Positions 17,001 through 26,015 of a stretch of 64,000 nt of DNA are shown here, piece after piece. The position numbers and the translations under genes are program-made. The notes beneath the pieces are model-generated. The model made no database searches, was not told the DNA's origin, and saw only the letters and a list, made by a program, of their open reading frames with translations. The first letter of the stretch is position 1, and each line of letters opens with the position of its first letter. The stretch is from Butyrivibrio proteoclasticus (GTDB lineage Bacteria; Bacillota; Clostridia; Lachnospirales; Lachnospiraceae): contig NZ_FOXO01000009.1 in assembly GCF_900115735.1 (NCBI RefSeq), positions 1 through 64,000 on the forward strand, given 5' to 3'.

Positions 17001-18026
17001 ATGTCAAAGAAAGTTGTTACATTTGGTGAGATCATGCTTCGTCTTCAGCCTGATAACTATTTAAGATTCGTTCAGGTTGATCATCTTGAGGCTACATTCG
17101 GTGGCGGAGAGGCAAACGTTTCTGTTTCTCTTGCAAACTACGGACTTGATTCAGTTTACGTTACAAAGCTTCCTAAGCACGAAATTGGACAGGCTGCAGT
17201 TAACTCACTTAGAAAATATGGCGTAGATACATCTAAGATCACAAGAGGTGGCGACAGAGTAGGTATCTACTACAACGAGAAAGGTGCTTCACAAAGAGGC
17301 TCAAAGTGCATCTATGATAGAGCACATTCAGCAATCGCTGAGGCTGTTCCTGCAGACTTCAACTGGGATGAGATCTTCGAAGGTGCTGAGTGGTTCCACT
17401 TCACAGGAATTACTCCAGCCGTAAGTGATTCACTTGCTGAGATCACTCTTGAGGCTGCTAAGAAGGCTAAAGAGCATGGACTTACAGTTTCATGTGACCT
17501 TAACTACAGAGGAAAGCTTTGGAGCAAGGAAAAAGCCGGAAAGGTTATGGGCGAGATCTGCAAGTATGTTGACGTTTGTATCGCTAACGAAGAGGATGCT
17601 GCTGATGTATTCGGAATTGCTGCTTCTTCTACAGACGTTACAACAGGTAAGCTTAACAGAGAAGGTTACATCGAAGTTGCTCAGAAGCTCACAGAAAGAT
17701 TTGGATTCAAGAAAGTTGCAATCACACTTCGTGAGTCAATTTCAGCTAATGATAACAACTGGAGCGCAATGCTTTACACAGATGGACAGGCTTATTTCTC
17801 AAAGAAATATGCTCTTCGTATTGTTGACCGTGTTGGTGGTGGAGATTCATTCGGCGGCGGACTTATCTACAGCTGCGTAAATGAGTTTGATCCTCAGGCA
17901 ACAATCGAGTTTGCTGTAGCTGCTTCAGCTCTTAAGCACACAATCGAAGGTGACTTCAACCTTGTAACTGTTGACGAAGTTAACAAGCTTGCTGGTGGAG
18001 ACGGCTCAGGTCGTATCCAGAGATAA
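17001..18026 (+). CDS. kdgK: 2-dehydro-3-deoxygluconate kinase (PfkB family)
   Basis: 341 residues; phosphorylates KDG to KDPG, the substrate of the preceding aldolase. PfkB/ribokinase motifs: the Gly-rich entry GGGEANVSVSLANYGL and the C-terminal RVGGGDSFGGGLIY with the catalytic Asp. Weak AGGAATT precedes the ATG. It completes conversion of unsaturated uronates to pyruvate plus triose phosphate. The sugar specificity is inferred from the operon. Confidence 0.93.
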   Translation: MSKKVVTFGEIMLRLQPDNYLRFVQVDHLEATFGGGEANVSVSLANYGLDSVYVTKLPKHEIGQAAVNSLRKYGVDTSKITRGGDRVGIYYNEKGASQRGSKCIYDRAHSAIAEAVPADFNWDEIFEGAEWFHFTGITPAVSDSLAEITLEAAKKAKEHGLTVSCDLNYRGKLWSKEKAGKVMGEICKYVDVCIANEEDAADVFGIAASSTDVTTGKLNREGYIEVAQKLTERFGFKKVAITLRESISANDNNWSAMLYTDGQAYFSKKYALRIVDRVGGGDSFGGGLIYSCVNEFDPQATIEFAVAASALKHTIEGDFNLVTVDEVNKLAGGDGSGRIQR

Positions 18027-18042
18027 TCATTGATTATTAAGG

Positions 18043-18085
18043 CCTACCCGGGAAAAGAAACATCTTTTCCCGGGTAGGTTTTTTT
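18043..18085 (+). terminator. Strong terminator of the kdu operon
   Basis: CCTACCCGGGAAAAG (18043-18057) pairs perfectly with its complement at 18064-18078, loop AAACAT, then T7. Confidence 0.95.
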
Positions 18086-18153
18086 ATTTGAAATAAAATT
18101 GCAAAAAACATAAAAATTCTATAAATTATCACAAAGTTTTGGACCCTATTTAG

Positions 18154-18159
18154 TATAAT
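18154..18159 (+). promoter_or_regulatory. -10 box of the GGDEF/HD-GYP promoter
   Basis: TATAAT lies in AT-rich sequence after the kdgK terminator. No good -35 box at 17 bp is seen (ACAAAG). Because this box overlaps the first in-frame TTG (18159), that TTG cannot be the true start of the following gene. Confidence 0.5.
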
Positions 18160-18203
18160 TGGAGCGTAACATTGGCAATAGGTTAAGCAAAAGGGGCATT
18201 TTA

Positions 18204-19349
18204 TTGGTTATTTCAGGTTGGATAATTTTAAATTTTTATACAGCGTTACTTTTGATTCTTGTTCTGATTTTTCAAGGCAAGACTATTAATACGAAATCAG
18301 CTGAACGATTCGTTCAACTGGTTGTCATGACGTTTATTCTTGTTATTGCTGAAACTATTGGCCATGTTGGTGAATTGTATCCGGAAAGTTATGCGATAGG
18401 AATGAAGATAGGGTATTATATTATCTATGCTCTTGATCCTGCTGATTATCTTTTTGCCATACTATACATTAACTGTTGGCTGGATGAATCAAAGGCGAAG
18501 TTTCAAAAAGAAGTTACATTGGTTTACAGGATATTTATGGGGCTGAATTTTGTTTTGGTTACAGTTTCGGTACTCTTTAACCTTGACTGGTTCTATTATT
18601 TTGATGGCCTGAAATATTTACGAGGACCATTCTTCCTGGTTCGAGGTGCCTTTGTTTTGCTTCTCTGTGTTCTGGTATCTGTGTATGTGCTTATAAACTA
18701 TAATGCCATTTATACAGGCTATGTTAAGCCGATTTTAGCACTCCCTTTGATCGCCTTGTTTGGAGCTTTCCTGCAGATATTCTTTACAGATATGAATATG
18801 ACTTATGCCTCAATAACTATAGGTATTCTCATAGTCTTTTTCTATCTGCAGACCAAGAATCTTGATGTTGATTACCTTACAGGTGCACTTAATAGAAGAG
18901 GAATTGATATTGCTATGGAGAATAGAATTAAGAATTCTTTATCCACAGGACATCAATTTTCTGCTATAATGATGGATTTGGATAGGTTTAAAGAAATTAA
19001 CGATACATATGGCCATAATGAGGGTGATTATGCTCTGAAAATTGTTTCAGCTATTCTTTATAAAGTATTTTCTGACGACGCTGCCATTGGGAGGTTTGGT
19101 GGAGATGAATTTTGCGTGATAAGTAATATTTCATCTCAGGATGAGTTGGAGGAGAGGATTGAACTGATTGATGATGAGATGGAACTTTGGAATTATAAAA
19201 GTGATAAACCATACAAGCTTGAGATAAGTATGGGAAGTATGATATATAATCCGGCCAATTCCATGTCAGTCAAGCAGTTTCAAATAGCAATTGACGAACT
19301 AATGTATATTCAAAAAAGGCAACACCATTTGGCTGATAATAGAAGGTGA
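18204..19349 (+). CDS. Membrane-bound diguanylate cyclase (GGDEF)
   Basis: About 381 residues. I place the start at TTG 18204 because AAGGGG lies seven bases upstream. The first 220 residues hold about seven hydrophobic segments, a membrane sensor reminiscent of 7TM receptor modules. The cyclase domain starts near LTGALNRRG and has the intact active-site signature GRFGGDEF; no RxxD product-inhibition site is visible five residues before it. It would make cyclic di-GMP. Six bases separate it from an HD-GYP gene, giving an opposing synthase/hydrolase pair. Confidence 0.88.
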   Translation: MVISGWIILNFYTALLLILVLIFQGKTINTKSAERFVQLVVMTFILVIAETIGHVGELYPESYAIGMKIGYYIIYALDPADYLFAILYINCWLDESKAKFQKEVTLVYRIFMGLNFVLVTVSVLFNLDWFYYFDGLKYLRGPFFLVRGAFVLLLCVLVSVYVLINYNAIYTGYVKPILALPLIALFGAFLQIFFTDMNMTYASITIGILIVFFYLQTKNLDVDYLTGALNRRGIDIAMENRIKNSLSTGHQFSAIMMDLDRFKEINDTYGHNEGDYALKIVSAILYKVFSDDAAIGRFGGDEFCVISNISSQDELEERIELIDDEMELWNYKSDKPYKLEISMGSMIYNPANSMSVKQFQIAIDELMYIQKRQHHLADNRR

Positions 19350-19355
19350 TGGGGA

Positions 19356-20627
19356 ATGAAGTTAAGTAAAACAACAAAACTGGTGATTGTTTTTTTGTCG
19401 CTGTTTGTTATTTTGGTGGTGGCTTATTATACGCTTGAAATAGTGGCGAGAAATTATGTCTCTTCTTCATATGATGAGACTGTTAGCCTTACAGGGGCAA
19501 GACTTTCAGATGAGTTTTATTCTAGTGTGAGCAGAGCTGCTACGTGGAAAAGTGTAAGCGGCTATTCTTCACAATTTGATTTTGAGATTTACAACACTGG
19601 GAAGAGCAATCTTTCTAATTGGGTTGTTAAAATTGAGCTTCCATCTGATGCAACTCTTGAAAACTATTGGGGCGCAGAAGCTGTTTTTGATGCTGAAAGA
19701 GAATGCGTTGTTTTAAGACCGACATATTACAATAACGTAATATATTCCGGGGAGAATATTGCATTTGGAATAATAGTTAATTCCAAAGAAGTATTTACTC
19801 CAACGGAAATAGGCATTAAGGGATATAAGATTTCATCAGAATTGACTGATATCGGTAAAAAAGTCATTATGATCCTTTTGATGGTATGTTTTATTGTGTT
19901 TGTAGGTCTTTTGGTTACAAGAGTTAATGTAAGGAACTACAAAGAAAGACAGCGTAACGATGTAAAAATCATTCTTCAGTCGATGAACACATTCATTAAT
20001 TTCATTGATGCAAAAGACCCATATACACGAGGCCACTCAAGGCGAGTTGCCATGTATGCAGCGGAGATTGCCAAGAGAATGGGGCTTTCAGAGGATGAAA
20101 TTCAGAATATTTATTATGCGGGGCTTCTTCATGATGCCGGAAAAATAAGTGTACCGGATGCAGTTTTGAACAAGCCGGGTAAACTTACTGATGAAGAGCG
20201 TAAGCTAATACAAAACCATACCGTTGCAGGTGGAAAAATGCTGCTTCAGCTTTCCTCTCTTCGTGGAGTAAGAGAGACGGCTCTTTATCATCATGAGAGA
20301 TATGATGGAACAGGCTATCCTGATGGATTAAAGGGGGATATAATACCACTTTATGCAAGGATAGTGGGGGTGGCTGATTCATATGATGCCATGTCAAGTA
20401 ATCGTGTGTACAGAAGGCACTTAAATAAGGATGAGATCATTGAGGAAATCCAAAAGGGATCAGGAACCCAGTTTGATCCATCAATTGTGAAGTATATGGT
20501 AGACATGATTAACGACGGATATGTAAACGTTGTTAAGATGGAAACGGCAGAAGCAGATGAAAATCATGAAAGATTTCATCTGACAGAGGATGATATCCCG
20601 GGAGTTTATATGGGATTCCAACAGTAA
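19356..20627 (+). CDS. HD-GYP c-di-GMP phosphodiesterase with CBM2-like extracytoplasmic domain
   Basis: 423 residues. TM1 is at about 8-28, an extracytoplasmic domain at 30-165, TM2 at about 169-188, and a cytoplasmic HD-GYP domain at about 205-400. The catalytic motifs are intact: GLLHDAGKISVP (HD), HHERYDGTGYPDGLKG (HHE...GYP), VADSYDAM. Residues 63-148 resemble family-2 cellulose-binding modules: W64, FEIYNTGKSNLSNWVVKIELP, the W in ENYWGAE, then PTYYNNVIYSGENIAFGI. That likeness is by eye. It would break down c-di-GMP, perhaps in response to polysaccharide contact. GGTGATGGGG precedes the ATG. Confidence 0.85.
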   Translation: MKLSKTTKLVIVFLSLFVILVVAYYTLEIVARNYVSSSYDETVSLTGARLSDEFYSSVSRAATWKSVSGYSSQFDFEIYNTGKSNLSNWVVKIELPSDATLENYWGAEAVFDAERECVVLRPTYYNNVIYSGENIAFGIIVNSKEVFTPTEIGIKGYKISSELTDIGKKVIMILLMVCFIVFVGLLVTRVNVRNYKERQRNDVKIILQSMNTFINFIDAKDPYTRGHSRRVAMYAAEIAKRMGLSEDEIQNIYYAGLLHDAGKISVPDAVLNKPGKLTDEERKLIQNHTVAGGKMLLQLSSLRGVRETALYHHERYDGTGYPDGLKGDIIPLYARIVGVADSYDAMSSNRVYRRHLNKDEIIEEIQKGSGTQFDPSIVKYMVDMINDGYVNVVKMETAEADENHERFHLTEDDIPGVYMGFQQ

Positions 20628-20703
20628 CGAAAAAGATTAAAGAAACAGTATAAGTCACTTATCAATGGTAAGCTTGCTAAATAACCTCAGAGATTAAAGG
20701 ACT

Positions 20704-20744
20704 CCTGTCAGACCTGTTATGGTACTGGCAGGAATCTTTTTTTT
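20704..20744 (+). terminator. Intrinsic terminator after the HD-GYP gene
   Basis: CCTGTCAG (20704-20711) pairs with CTGGCAGG (20725-20732) with one G-T pair, followed shortly by T8. Confidence 0.8.
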
Positions 20745-20754
20745 ATTTACCATA

Positions 20755-20803
20755 TTGACAATAAAAAGCATATTTCGTAATATTAAATTTGAAATCGGTT
20801 TCA
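20755..20803 (+). promoter_or_regulatory. lacI-family promoter with overlapping operator
   Basis: TTGACA (20755-20760), 17 bp, TAATAT (20778-20783). The operator TGAAATCGGTTTCA (20790-20803) lies across the transcription start and is a near palindrome with the central CG typical of LacI-family sites. Two more copies lie before the permease operon, so the regulator probably represses itself and that operon. Confidence 0.8.
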
Positions 20804-20828
20804 GACAGTCCCCAAGACGGAGTTTCTT

Positions 20829-21884
20829 ATGGAAAAAGAAAGGCTGAATACCGCAAAAACCATAACAATCTATGATATTGCAGAGGAGGCAGGAGTGTCT
20901 GCGTCCACTGTTTCTCGTGTGCTCAATGGAAGCGCATCTGTCCGCAAGGAAAAGAAAGAACGAATCCAAAAGATAATTGAAAAGTATAATTTTAAGCCCA
21001 ATGCCTTGGCAAAGGGATTGTCAGACACAGCTACTAAGAATATAGGTATAATAGCTGCTGATGTGCGAAATCCTTATTATTCAGCTCTTTTTGTGGCCTG
21101 CGAACTTGCTGCCGAAAAGGCCGGGTACAGCGTAGTTCTCTCTAACAGCCTTGGAGAGAATGAAAGAGAAAGAGCTCAGCTTGATATTATGATGCAGCAG
21201 AGGGTTGATGCTATCATACAGATGGGTGGAAGAGTAGATGATCTTATAACGGATGATTCCTATGCTGAGAAGGTGAGAGGAATCTGTGAAAAGACTCCGG
21301 TAATCGTCACCGGAAAGCTTGATAAAGCGCCTGTCCACAGCGTGGTCATTGATGAATCAAATGCTATGGATATACTTATGGAGCATCTCTTTGCACTTGG
21401 ACACGAAAAAATTGCTCTTGTTGGCGGCGAGATGAAAGTTGCGTCAACATATAATAAGTATCAGAAGTATCAGGAAAACTTAAGGAAAAAAGGCATTAAA
21501 GAACGAGGAGAGTATGTGGTAAACGGCACATATGATCCGGAATCAGGATATGAATGTACAAGCAAAGTACTGGATCTTGAAGAGAGGCCGACGGCGATTA
21601 TAGCAATAAACGACTTTGCTGCCAGTGGAGCAGTAAGGGCAATCAAAGAGCATGGACTCAGAATTCCGGAAGATATATCCCTTGTGAGCTTTGATAACAC
21701 TTATATTGCTGAGCTTACAATTCCAAAGCTTACCAGTATCGATTATGACTATGAAGGATATGGTAGAGTTCTCATTGAAACAGCAGTATCTGCAGCTGAA
21801 GGGAAAAATGTTGAAATGATGCAAATGATAACCCCTAAACTTGTGATCAGAGAGAGTTCAGGGAAACTAGAAAATGGTGTATGA
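20829..21884 (+). CDS. LacI/GalR-family transcriptional regulator
   Basis: 351 residues. The N-terminal helix-turn-helix is ITIYDIAEEAGVSASTVSRV, followed by the LNG hinge entry; a periplasmic-binding-protein-like sensor domain follows (IGIIAADVRNPYYSALFVAC ... VSFDNTYIAELTIPKLTSI). It normally represses until a sugar ligand binds. Its own promoter and the downstream transporter promoter share operators of the form TGnAATCGGTTnCA, which makes it the likely local regulator of oligosaccharide uptake. Ligand unknown. The start is ATG 20829 after ACGGAG. Confidence 0.9.
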   Translation: MEKERLNTAKTITIYDIAEEAGVSASTVSRVLNGSASVRKEKKERIQKIIEKYNFKPNALAKGLSDTATKNIGIIAADVRNPYYSALFVACELAAEKAGYSVVLSNSLGENERERAQLDIMMQQRVDAIIQMGGRVDDLITDDSYAEKVRGICEKTPVIVTGKLDKAPVHSVVIDESNAMDILMEHLFALGHEKIALVGGEMKVASTYNKYQKYQENLRKKGIKERGEYVVNGTYDPESGYECTSKVLDLEERPTAIIAINDFAASGAVRAIKEHGLRIPEDISLVSFDNTYIAELTIPKLTSIDYDYEGYGRVLIETAVSAAEGKNVEMMQMITPKLVIRESSGKLENGV

Positions 21885-21953
21885 ATGATATTAGGATTTG
21901 TGAAATAATATACAAAAATCATACGTGATTTGGCAATTTGAACAAAAAAGAAG

Positions 21954-21983
21954 CGGAGTTGACATAATAACTCCGTTTTTTTT
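21954..21983 (+). terminator. Intrinsic terminator of the lacI-family gene
   Basis: CGGAGTT (21954-21960) pairs with AACTCCG (21969-21975), then T8. It makes the regulator gene transcriptionally separate from the transporter genes. Confidence 0.9.
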
Positions 21984-22001
21984 GTTGCATATCGCCAAAA
22001 A

Positions 22002-22074
22002 TGCAATCGGTTTCAAAAATCGCGTTGAAATAATATGTCAAATGTGTTTAAATAATAATATGAAATCGGTTGCA
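22002..22074 (+). promoter_or_regulatory. Two LacI-family operators flanking the transporter promoter
   Basis: Operator 1 TGCAATCGGTTTCA (22002-22015) and operator 2 TGAAATCGGTTGCA (22061-22074) share the core of the site at 20790. Their centres are 59 bp apart, which could allow looping. Between them lies a likely promoter: TTGAAA (22025-22030) and an AT-rich -10 near 22048-22054. Confidence 0.75.
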
Positions 22075-22148
22075 CAAGGTAATAATGCACAATATGGGGA
22101 CTGTGCCGTGAATAAATGCAACTGAAAGAGTATTAGTAGGAGGATATT

Positions 22149-23102
22149 ATGATAAAAAGAAACAAGACAACTTCTACAGGAGTCAGAAAACGTAGTCTTT
22201 TAGAGACACTATGGAGATACAGAGTTCTTGAACTTATGTGTTTACCGGCTGTAGTATTCTTCTTTATGTTCAGCTACATGCCTATGCCTGGTATTTGGGT
22301 TGCTTTTGTAAAGTACAACTATAGAAAAGGCATTTTTGGAAGTAAGTTTGTAGGACTTCAGAATTTTGAATTCCTTGCAGAATCAGGAAAGCTCTTTTCC
22401 CTGACAAGAAACACAGTTCTTTATAACCTGGCATTTATTATTCTTGGTAACCTGGTAGCGGTTCTCATAGCTATCCTGCTTAATGAGATCAGAGCCAAGA
22501 TGTTTAAGAAGGTATCGCAGACACTTATGTTTTTACCTTACTTTATTTCCCAGGTTTTGGTAGGTCTTTTAGTTTATTCTCTTTTGAACTACGATACAGG
22601 ATTTGTTAACGAAATCCTTACTGCACTTGGTAAGGCAAAATGGCAGCCGTATTCAGATCCGACTGTTTGGCCATGGCTCATTGTTCTGATCCACTTGTGG
22701 CAGCAGACAGGTTACAACTCAGTTGTTTACTTTGCAGCTATCTGTGGTATTGATGCTGAGATAATCGAGGCTTCAAAGGTTGATGGTGCCAATGCTTTCC
22801 AGCGTATCAGATACATTATCCTTCCATCACTTCGTCCTACAATTGTTATTCTTCTCTTGTTTGCACTTGGTGGAATCGTTAGAGGTAACTTCGGACTGTT
22901 CTGGAACATTATAGGTTCTAACTCAGTTCTTTATGAGACAACAGATATTATCGAGACTTTCGTTTATAGAGCTACAATGTCAGATTTCAATTTCTCAACT
23001 GCTTCAGCGGTTGGTTTCTACCAGTCAATAGTTGGCTTTGTTATCGTTATGCTTGCTAACTTTGCGGTTAAGAAGATAGATCCTGACTACTCTTTATTCT
23101 AA
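22149..23102 (+). CDS. ABC sugar transporter permease (LplB type)
   Basis: 317 residues with six predicted membrane helices. The EAA loop contacting the ATPase reads SKVDGANAFQRIRYIILPSL. The family serves complex oligosaccharides such as aldouronates and rhamnogalacturonan fragments. AGGAGGA precedes the ATG. It is first in an operon with a second permease and the binding lipoprotein; no ATPase gene is present, so a shared MsmK/UgpC-type ATPase from elsewhere is presumably used. Confidence 0.92.
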   Translation: MIKRNKTTSTGVRKRSLLETLWRYRVLELMCLPAVVFFFMFSYMPMPGIWVAFVKYNYRKGIFGSKFVGLQNFEFLAESGKLFSLTRNTVLYNLAFIILGNLVAVLIAILLNEIRAKMFKKVSQTLMFLPYFISQVLVGLLVYSLLNYDTGFVNEILTALGKAKWQPYSDPTVWPWLIVLIHLWQQTGYNSVVYFAAICGIDAEIIEASKVDGANAFQRIRYIILPSLRPTIVILLLFALGGIVRGNFGLFWNIIGSNSVLYETTDIIETFVYRATMSDFNFSTASAVGFYQSIVGFVIVMLANFAVKKIDPDYSLF

Positions 23103-23121
23103 AAAAAGGAGAAATTGAAAA

Positions 23122-24048
23122 ATGGCAAAAAGTAAAGATATGGAGTTTGAAGTAGGAAACTCCAAGATTAAACTTGGAAAATCGGATTACGTTGTAAGAG
23201 GCCTTGGATATGTACTTGTTACTCTTTATGCAATTGCCTGCGTATTCCCATTCCTCATTATCATCGGAACTTCTTTTACAAGTGAATCATATATTAGAAC
23301 TCACGGAGTTCAGCTCATTCCAAGAGATTTTACCCTGAAAGCTTATGAGATGGTTATTGGAAGCGGTAATATCTGGAAGTCATATGGCCTTACGATCATG
23401 ATGACACTTATTGGAACAGTTTGCGGACTTTTGATCATTGCGATGACAGGCTACGCCCTTCAGAGAAAAGACTTCCCGCTTAGAAATGCAATCTCTTTCT
23501 ATATTTACTTTACAAGTCTTTTCAGTGCAGGACTTGCACCTTACTATCTGCTTATGACACAGACATATAAGCTCCTTGACAGCTACCTTGCAGTTTTGCT
23601 TCCACTTATGATGTCGCCATGGCTCATCATTCTTATGAAGAACTTCATCAAGCAGATTCCGCATGAGATCACAGAGTCAGGAAAAATAGATGGTGCAGGA
23701 GATATGACAGTATTTGTTTATCTTATCCTTCCTATGATCAAGCCTGCACTTGCAACAATAGGTCTTTTCCTTGCACTTGGTTATTGGAATGAGTGGTATC
23801 AGTCATCTCTTTTCCTTACAGCCAAGGTAACAGTTAAGCCTCTTCAGTACACACTTTATGAGATCGTCAATAAGCTTGATGCGCTCCGTAACTCAGTTGC
23901 AGGACAGTATGTAACACTTACAGATATTCCTGAGCAGAGCGTAAAGATGGCTAACGCAGTACTTGCAACAGGACCTATCGTACTTCTTTACCCATTCGTC
24001 CAGAAATACTTCATCGGTGGCATTACGGTTGGTGCTGTTAAAGGCTGA
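23122..24048 (+). CDS. ABC sugar transporter permease (YtcP/LplC type)
   Basis: 308 residues, six predicted helices; the EAA loop reads IDGAGDMTVFVYLILPMIKP. It is the usual partner of the preceding permease, 19 bases away, with AAAGGAG before the ATG. The long periplasmic stretch before the last helix (YEIVNKLDALRNSVAGQYVT) and the C-terminal GGITVGAVKG are characteristic of this subgroup. Confidence 0.92.
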   Translation: MAKSKDMEFEVGNSKIKLGKSDYVVRGLGYVLVTLYAIACVFPFLIIIGTSFTSESYIRTHGVQLIPRDFTLKAYEMVIGSGNIWKSYGLTIMMTLIGTVCGLLIIAMTGYALQRKDFPLRNAISFYIYFTSLFSAGLAPYYLLMTQTYKLLDSYLAVLLPLMMSPWLIILMKNFIKQIPHEITESGKIDGAGDMTVFVYLILPMIKPALATIGLFLALGYWNEWYQSSLFLTAKVTVKPLQYTLYEIVNKLDALRNSVAGQYVTLTDIPEQSVKMANAVLATGPIVLLYPFVQKYFIGGITVGAVKG

Positions 24049-24144
24049 GCGAAGCGAGAGCTTAAGTTCCTTATTTTAATTCAAATGAAATCTGTTATGC
24101 AGATTCAGATACATATTTTCTTATCATCAAGAAGGAGGAAAGAA

Positions 24145-25812
24145 ATGAAGAAAAAGTTATTAGCAACATTACTTAGCGTAAGCATGGTAATGGGAATTGC
24201 TGCTTGTGGCTCATCTACGGCAGAGAGCACAACAACTGGTAGTGACACAACTGCTGCACAGACAGAGTCAACAACAAGCACAGAGAGCACAGATTCATCT
24301 GCAAGCGCAGACGCTGCTGCAATCGACACATCTGAACACGTTGTAATCAATTATATGACAACTGGTGATCCGCCAGAGGCAGGAAGTGAGAAGGAAGCTA
24401 ACCTTAACGAGATGCTTGATAAGCTCAATGCTATCCTTACAGAAAAGGTTAATGCAGAACTTCAGATTTACTATATTCCTTGGACAGATTACCTTTCAAA
24501 CTACAACCTTACACTTGCTCGTATGGATGGAAGTGTAGACCTTGTAGGTACAGCATCTGACTGGCTTGATGCTTGGCCAAATGCTAAGAATGGTGCTTTC
24601 CTTGAGCTCTCAGAGGATATGCTTAAGACATATGCACCTCAGACATGGGCAAGCGTTCCTGCAGATCACTGGGATCTTTGCAAATACAATGGTGAGATCT
24701 ATCTTATCCCTGAAGACAATTATGCACAGTGGACAAACCACGGCTGGATCTATCGTCTTGACTGGGCTAAGGAAGCTGGACTTGCAAATGGCGTTCATAG
24801 CTGGGAAGATATGACAACATATGTTAAGTGGTGCAAAGAGAACAAGACAGATCTTAAGTATGTTTGGGATTCAGACGGAACACAGTATTCACAGATGGCT
24901 AACGGTTGGATCGCATCTCATACAAACTTCGTACCAATTGATGGTATCTGCTCAGGTGCTCTTTGGGGCGGTACAAAGGATGACCTTTATACAATTACTG
25001 TTCCTGCTATGACAGAGACAGAGTCACTTGTTGAGTATGCTAAGCTCATGAAGGAATGGGCTGAAGCAGGTATATGGCCAACAGACGTACTTAACAACAC
25101 ATCAGGAAGTAACCGTGATGAGTTCCGTGTAGGCGATGTTGCTGTAGAACAGCACCACACACAGACATGGACAGATCTTTGCTCAGCTACTCCTGCAAAC
25201 ACAATTTTCCAGGATGATCCGGAAGCTGAAGTAGGATTCTTCTATTGGGGCGAAGAGACTCAGAACGTTGTAGCTCTTTCAATTACACACGGTGCTATGG
25301 CTGTTTCTGCAGGAAGTGCAAACCCAGAGCGTGCTCTTATGGTTTATGACCTTCTTAGAAACGATCCTGAGTGCTACAAGCTCTTCTGCTATGGTATTGA
25401 AGGAAAGTCATGGGAACTTGATTCTAACGGACTTCGTACAACACCAGCTTCATACAACTCTGAGACAGAGAACATTAACGGTATGACAAACTACTGGTGG
25501 GGCAGAAACGACGACCTTGAGATCAAGGACGCTACAAGAAACTGGGATGCTATTGATAAGCTCTATGCTGAATATGACAAGATCAAGATTGACTATCCAT
25601 ATGGTCAGTTCGTTCCTGAAGTAGACAGCATCCAGGGTAAGATTGATAACTGTAACGAGCAGTATACAAACTACATGAAGCAGATTTCCTTCGGCCTTTA
25701 CAACGGAAGTGCTGAGGATATCGTAGCTGAGATGCAGGCAGCTCTTAAGACAGCAGGTGTTGATGACGTTACAGCAGAGCTTCAGGCTCAGTTCGATGCT
25801 CTTTACAAGTAA
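24145..25812 (+). CDS. Extracellular sugar-binding lipoprotein of the ABC transporter
   Basis: 555 residues. The start is ATG 24145 after AAGGAGGAAAG, although the frame is open to 24085. The signal peptide ends at MGIAACG (Cys22 lipidated), followed by a Ser/Thr linker of about 45 residues that tethers the binding domain. The body belongs with the large LplA-like binding proteins, rich in surface Trp (DHWDLCKYNGEIYLIPEDNY, NYWWGRNDDLE). It is the capture subunit for the two permeases upstream. Codon use is strongly biased (CTT, GCT), suggesting very high expression. Ligand is likely a pectic or galactan oligosaccharide, by context only. Confidence 0.9.
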   Translation: MKKKLLATLLSVSMVMGIAACGSSTAESTTTGSDTTAAQTESTTSTESTDSSASADAAAIDTSEHVVINYMTTGDPPEAGSEKEANLNEMLDKLNAILTEKVNAELQIYYIPWTDYLSNYNLTLARMDGSVDLVGTASDWLDAWPNAKNGAFLELSEDMLKTYAPQTWASVPADHWDLCKYNGEIYLIPEDNYAQWTNHGWIYRLDWAKEAGLANGVHSWEDMTTYVKWCKENKTDLKYVWDSDGTQYSQMANGWIASHTNFVPIDGICSGALWGGTKDDLYTITVPAMTETESLVEYAKLMKEWAEAGIWPTDVLNNTSGSNRDEFRVGDVAVEQHHTQTWTDLCSATPANTIFQDDPEAEVGFFYWGEETQNVVALSITHGAMAVSAGSANPERALMVYDLLRNDPECYKLFCYGIEGKSWELDSNGLRTTPASYNSETENINGMTNYWWGRNDDLEIKDATRNWDAIDKLYAEYDKIKIDYPYGQFVPEVDSIQGKIDNCNEQYTNYMKQISFGLYNGSAEDIVAEMQAALKTAGVDDVTAELQAQFDALYK

Positions 25813-25850
25813 TAACTTGTTAAGCTAAGAACATCCTATAAGCAATTTAC

Positions 25851-25887
25851 AAGGGAATACTGTTAATTAGACAGTATTCCCTTTTTG
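25851..25887 (+). terminator. Intrinsic terminator of the transporter operon
   Basis: A perfect 13-bp stem (25851-25863 AAGGGAATACTGT with 25871-25883) with T-rich tail. Confidence 0.95.
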
Positions 25888-25907
25888 CTTTAAATAAATG
25901 CTTTTTA

Positions 25908-25916
25908 TGATATAAT
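25908..25916 (+). promoter_or_regulatory. Extended -10 promoter for the GH35 gene
   Basis: TGATATAAT is an extended -10 (TGnTATAAT). The -35 region is weak. The transcript leader to the ATG at 26016 is about 90 bases with no evident riboswitch. Confidence 0.6.
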
Positions 25917-26015
25917 AAACGCTCTGCTTTCATTGGTTTTGTTTTTATATATTTATATTTTAGATAAAGATGTGGATATATAAGGATAAAAACAAGCTTT
26001 ATAGGAGATTATATT

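Noticed and set aside
18159..18203. TTG 18159 as start of the GGDEF protein
   Set aside because: It overlaps the TATAAT box and lacks a ribosome site; TTG 18204 has AAGGGG at seven bases.
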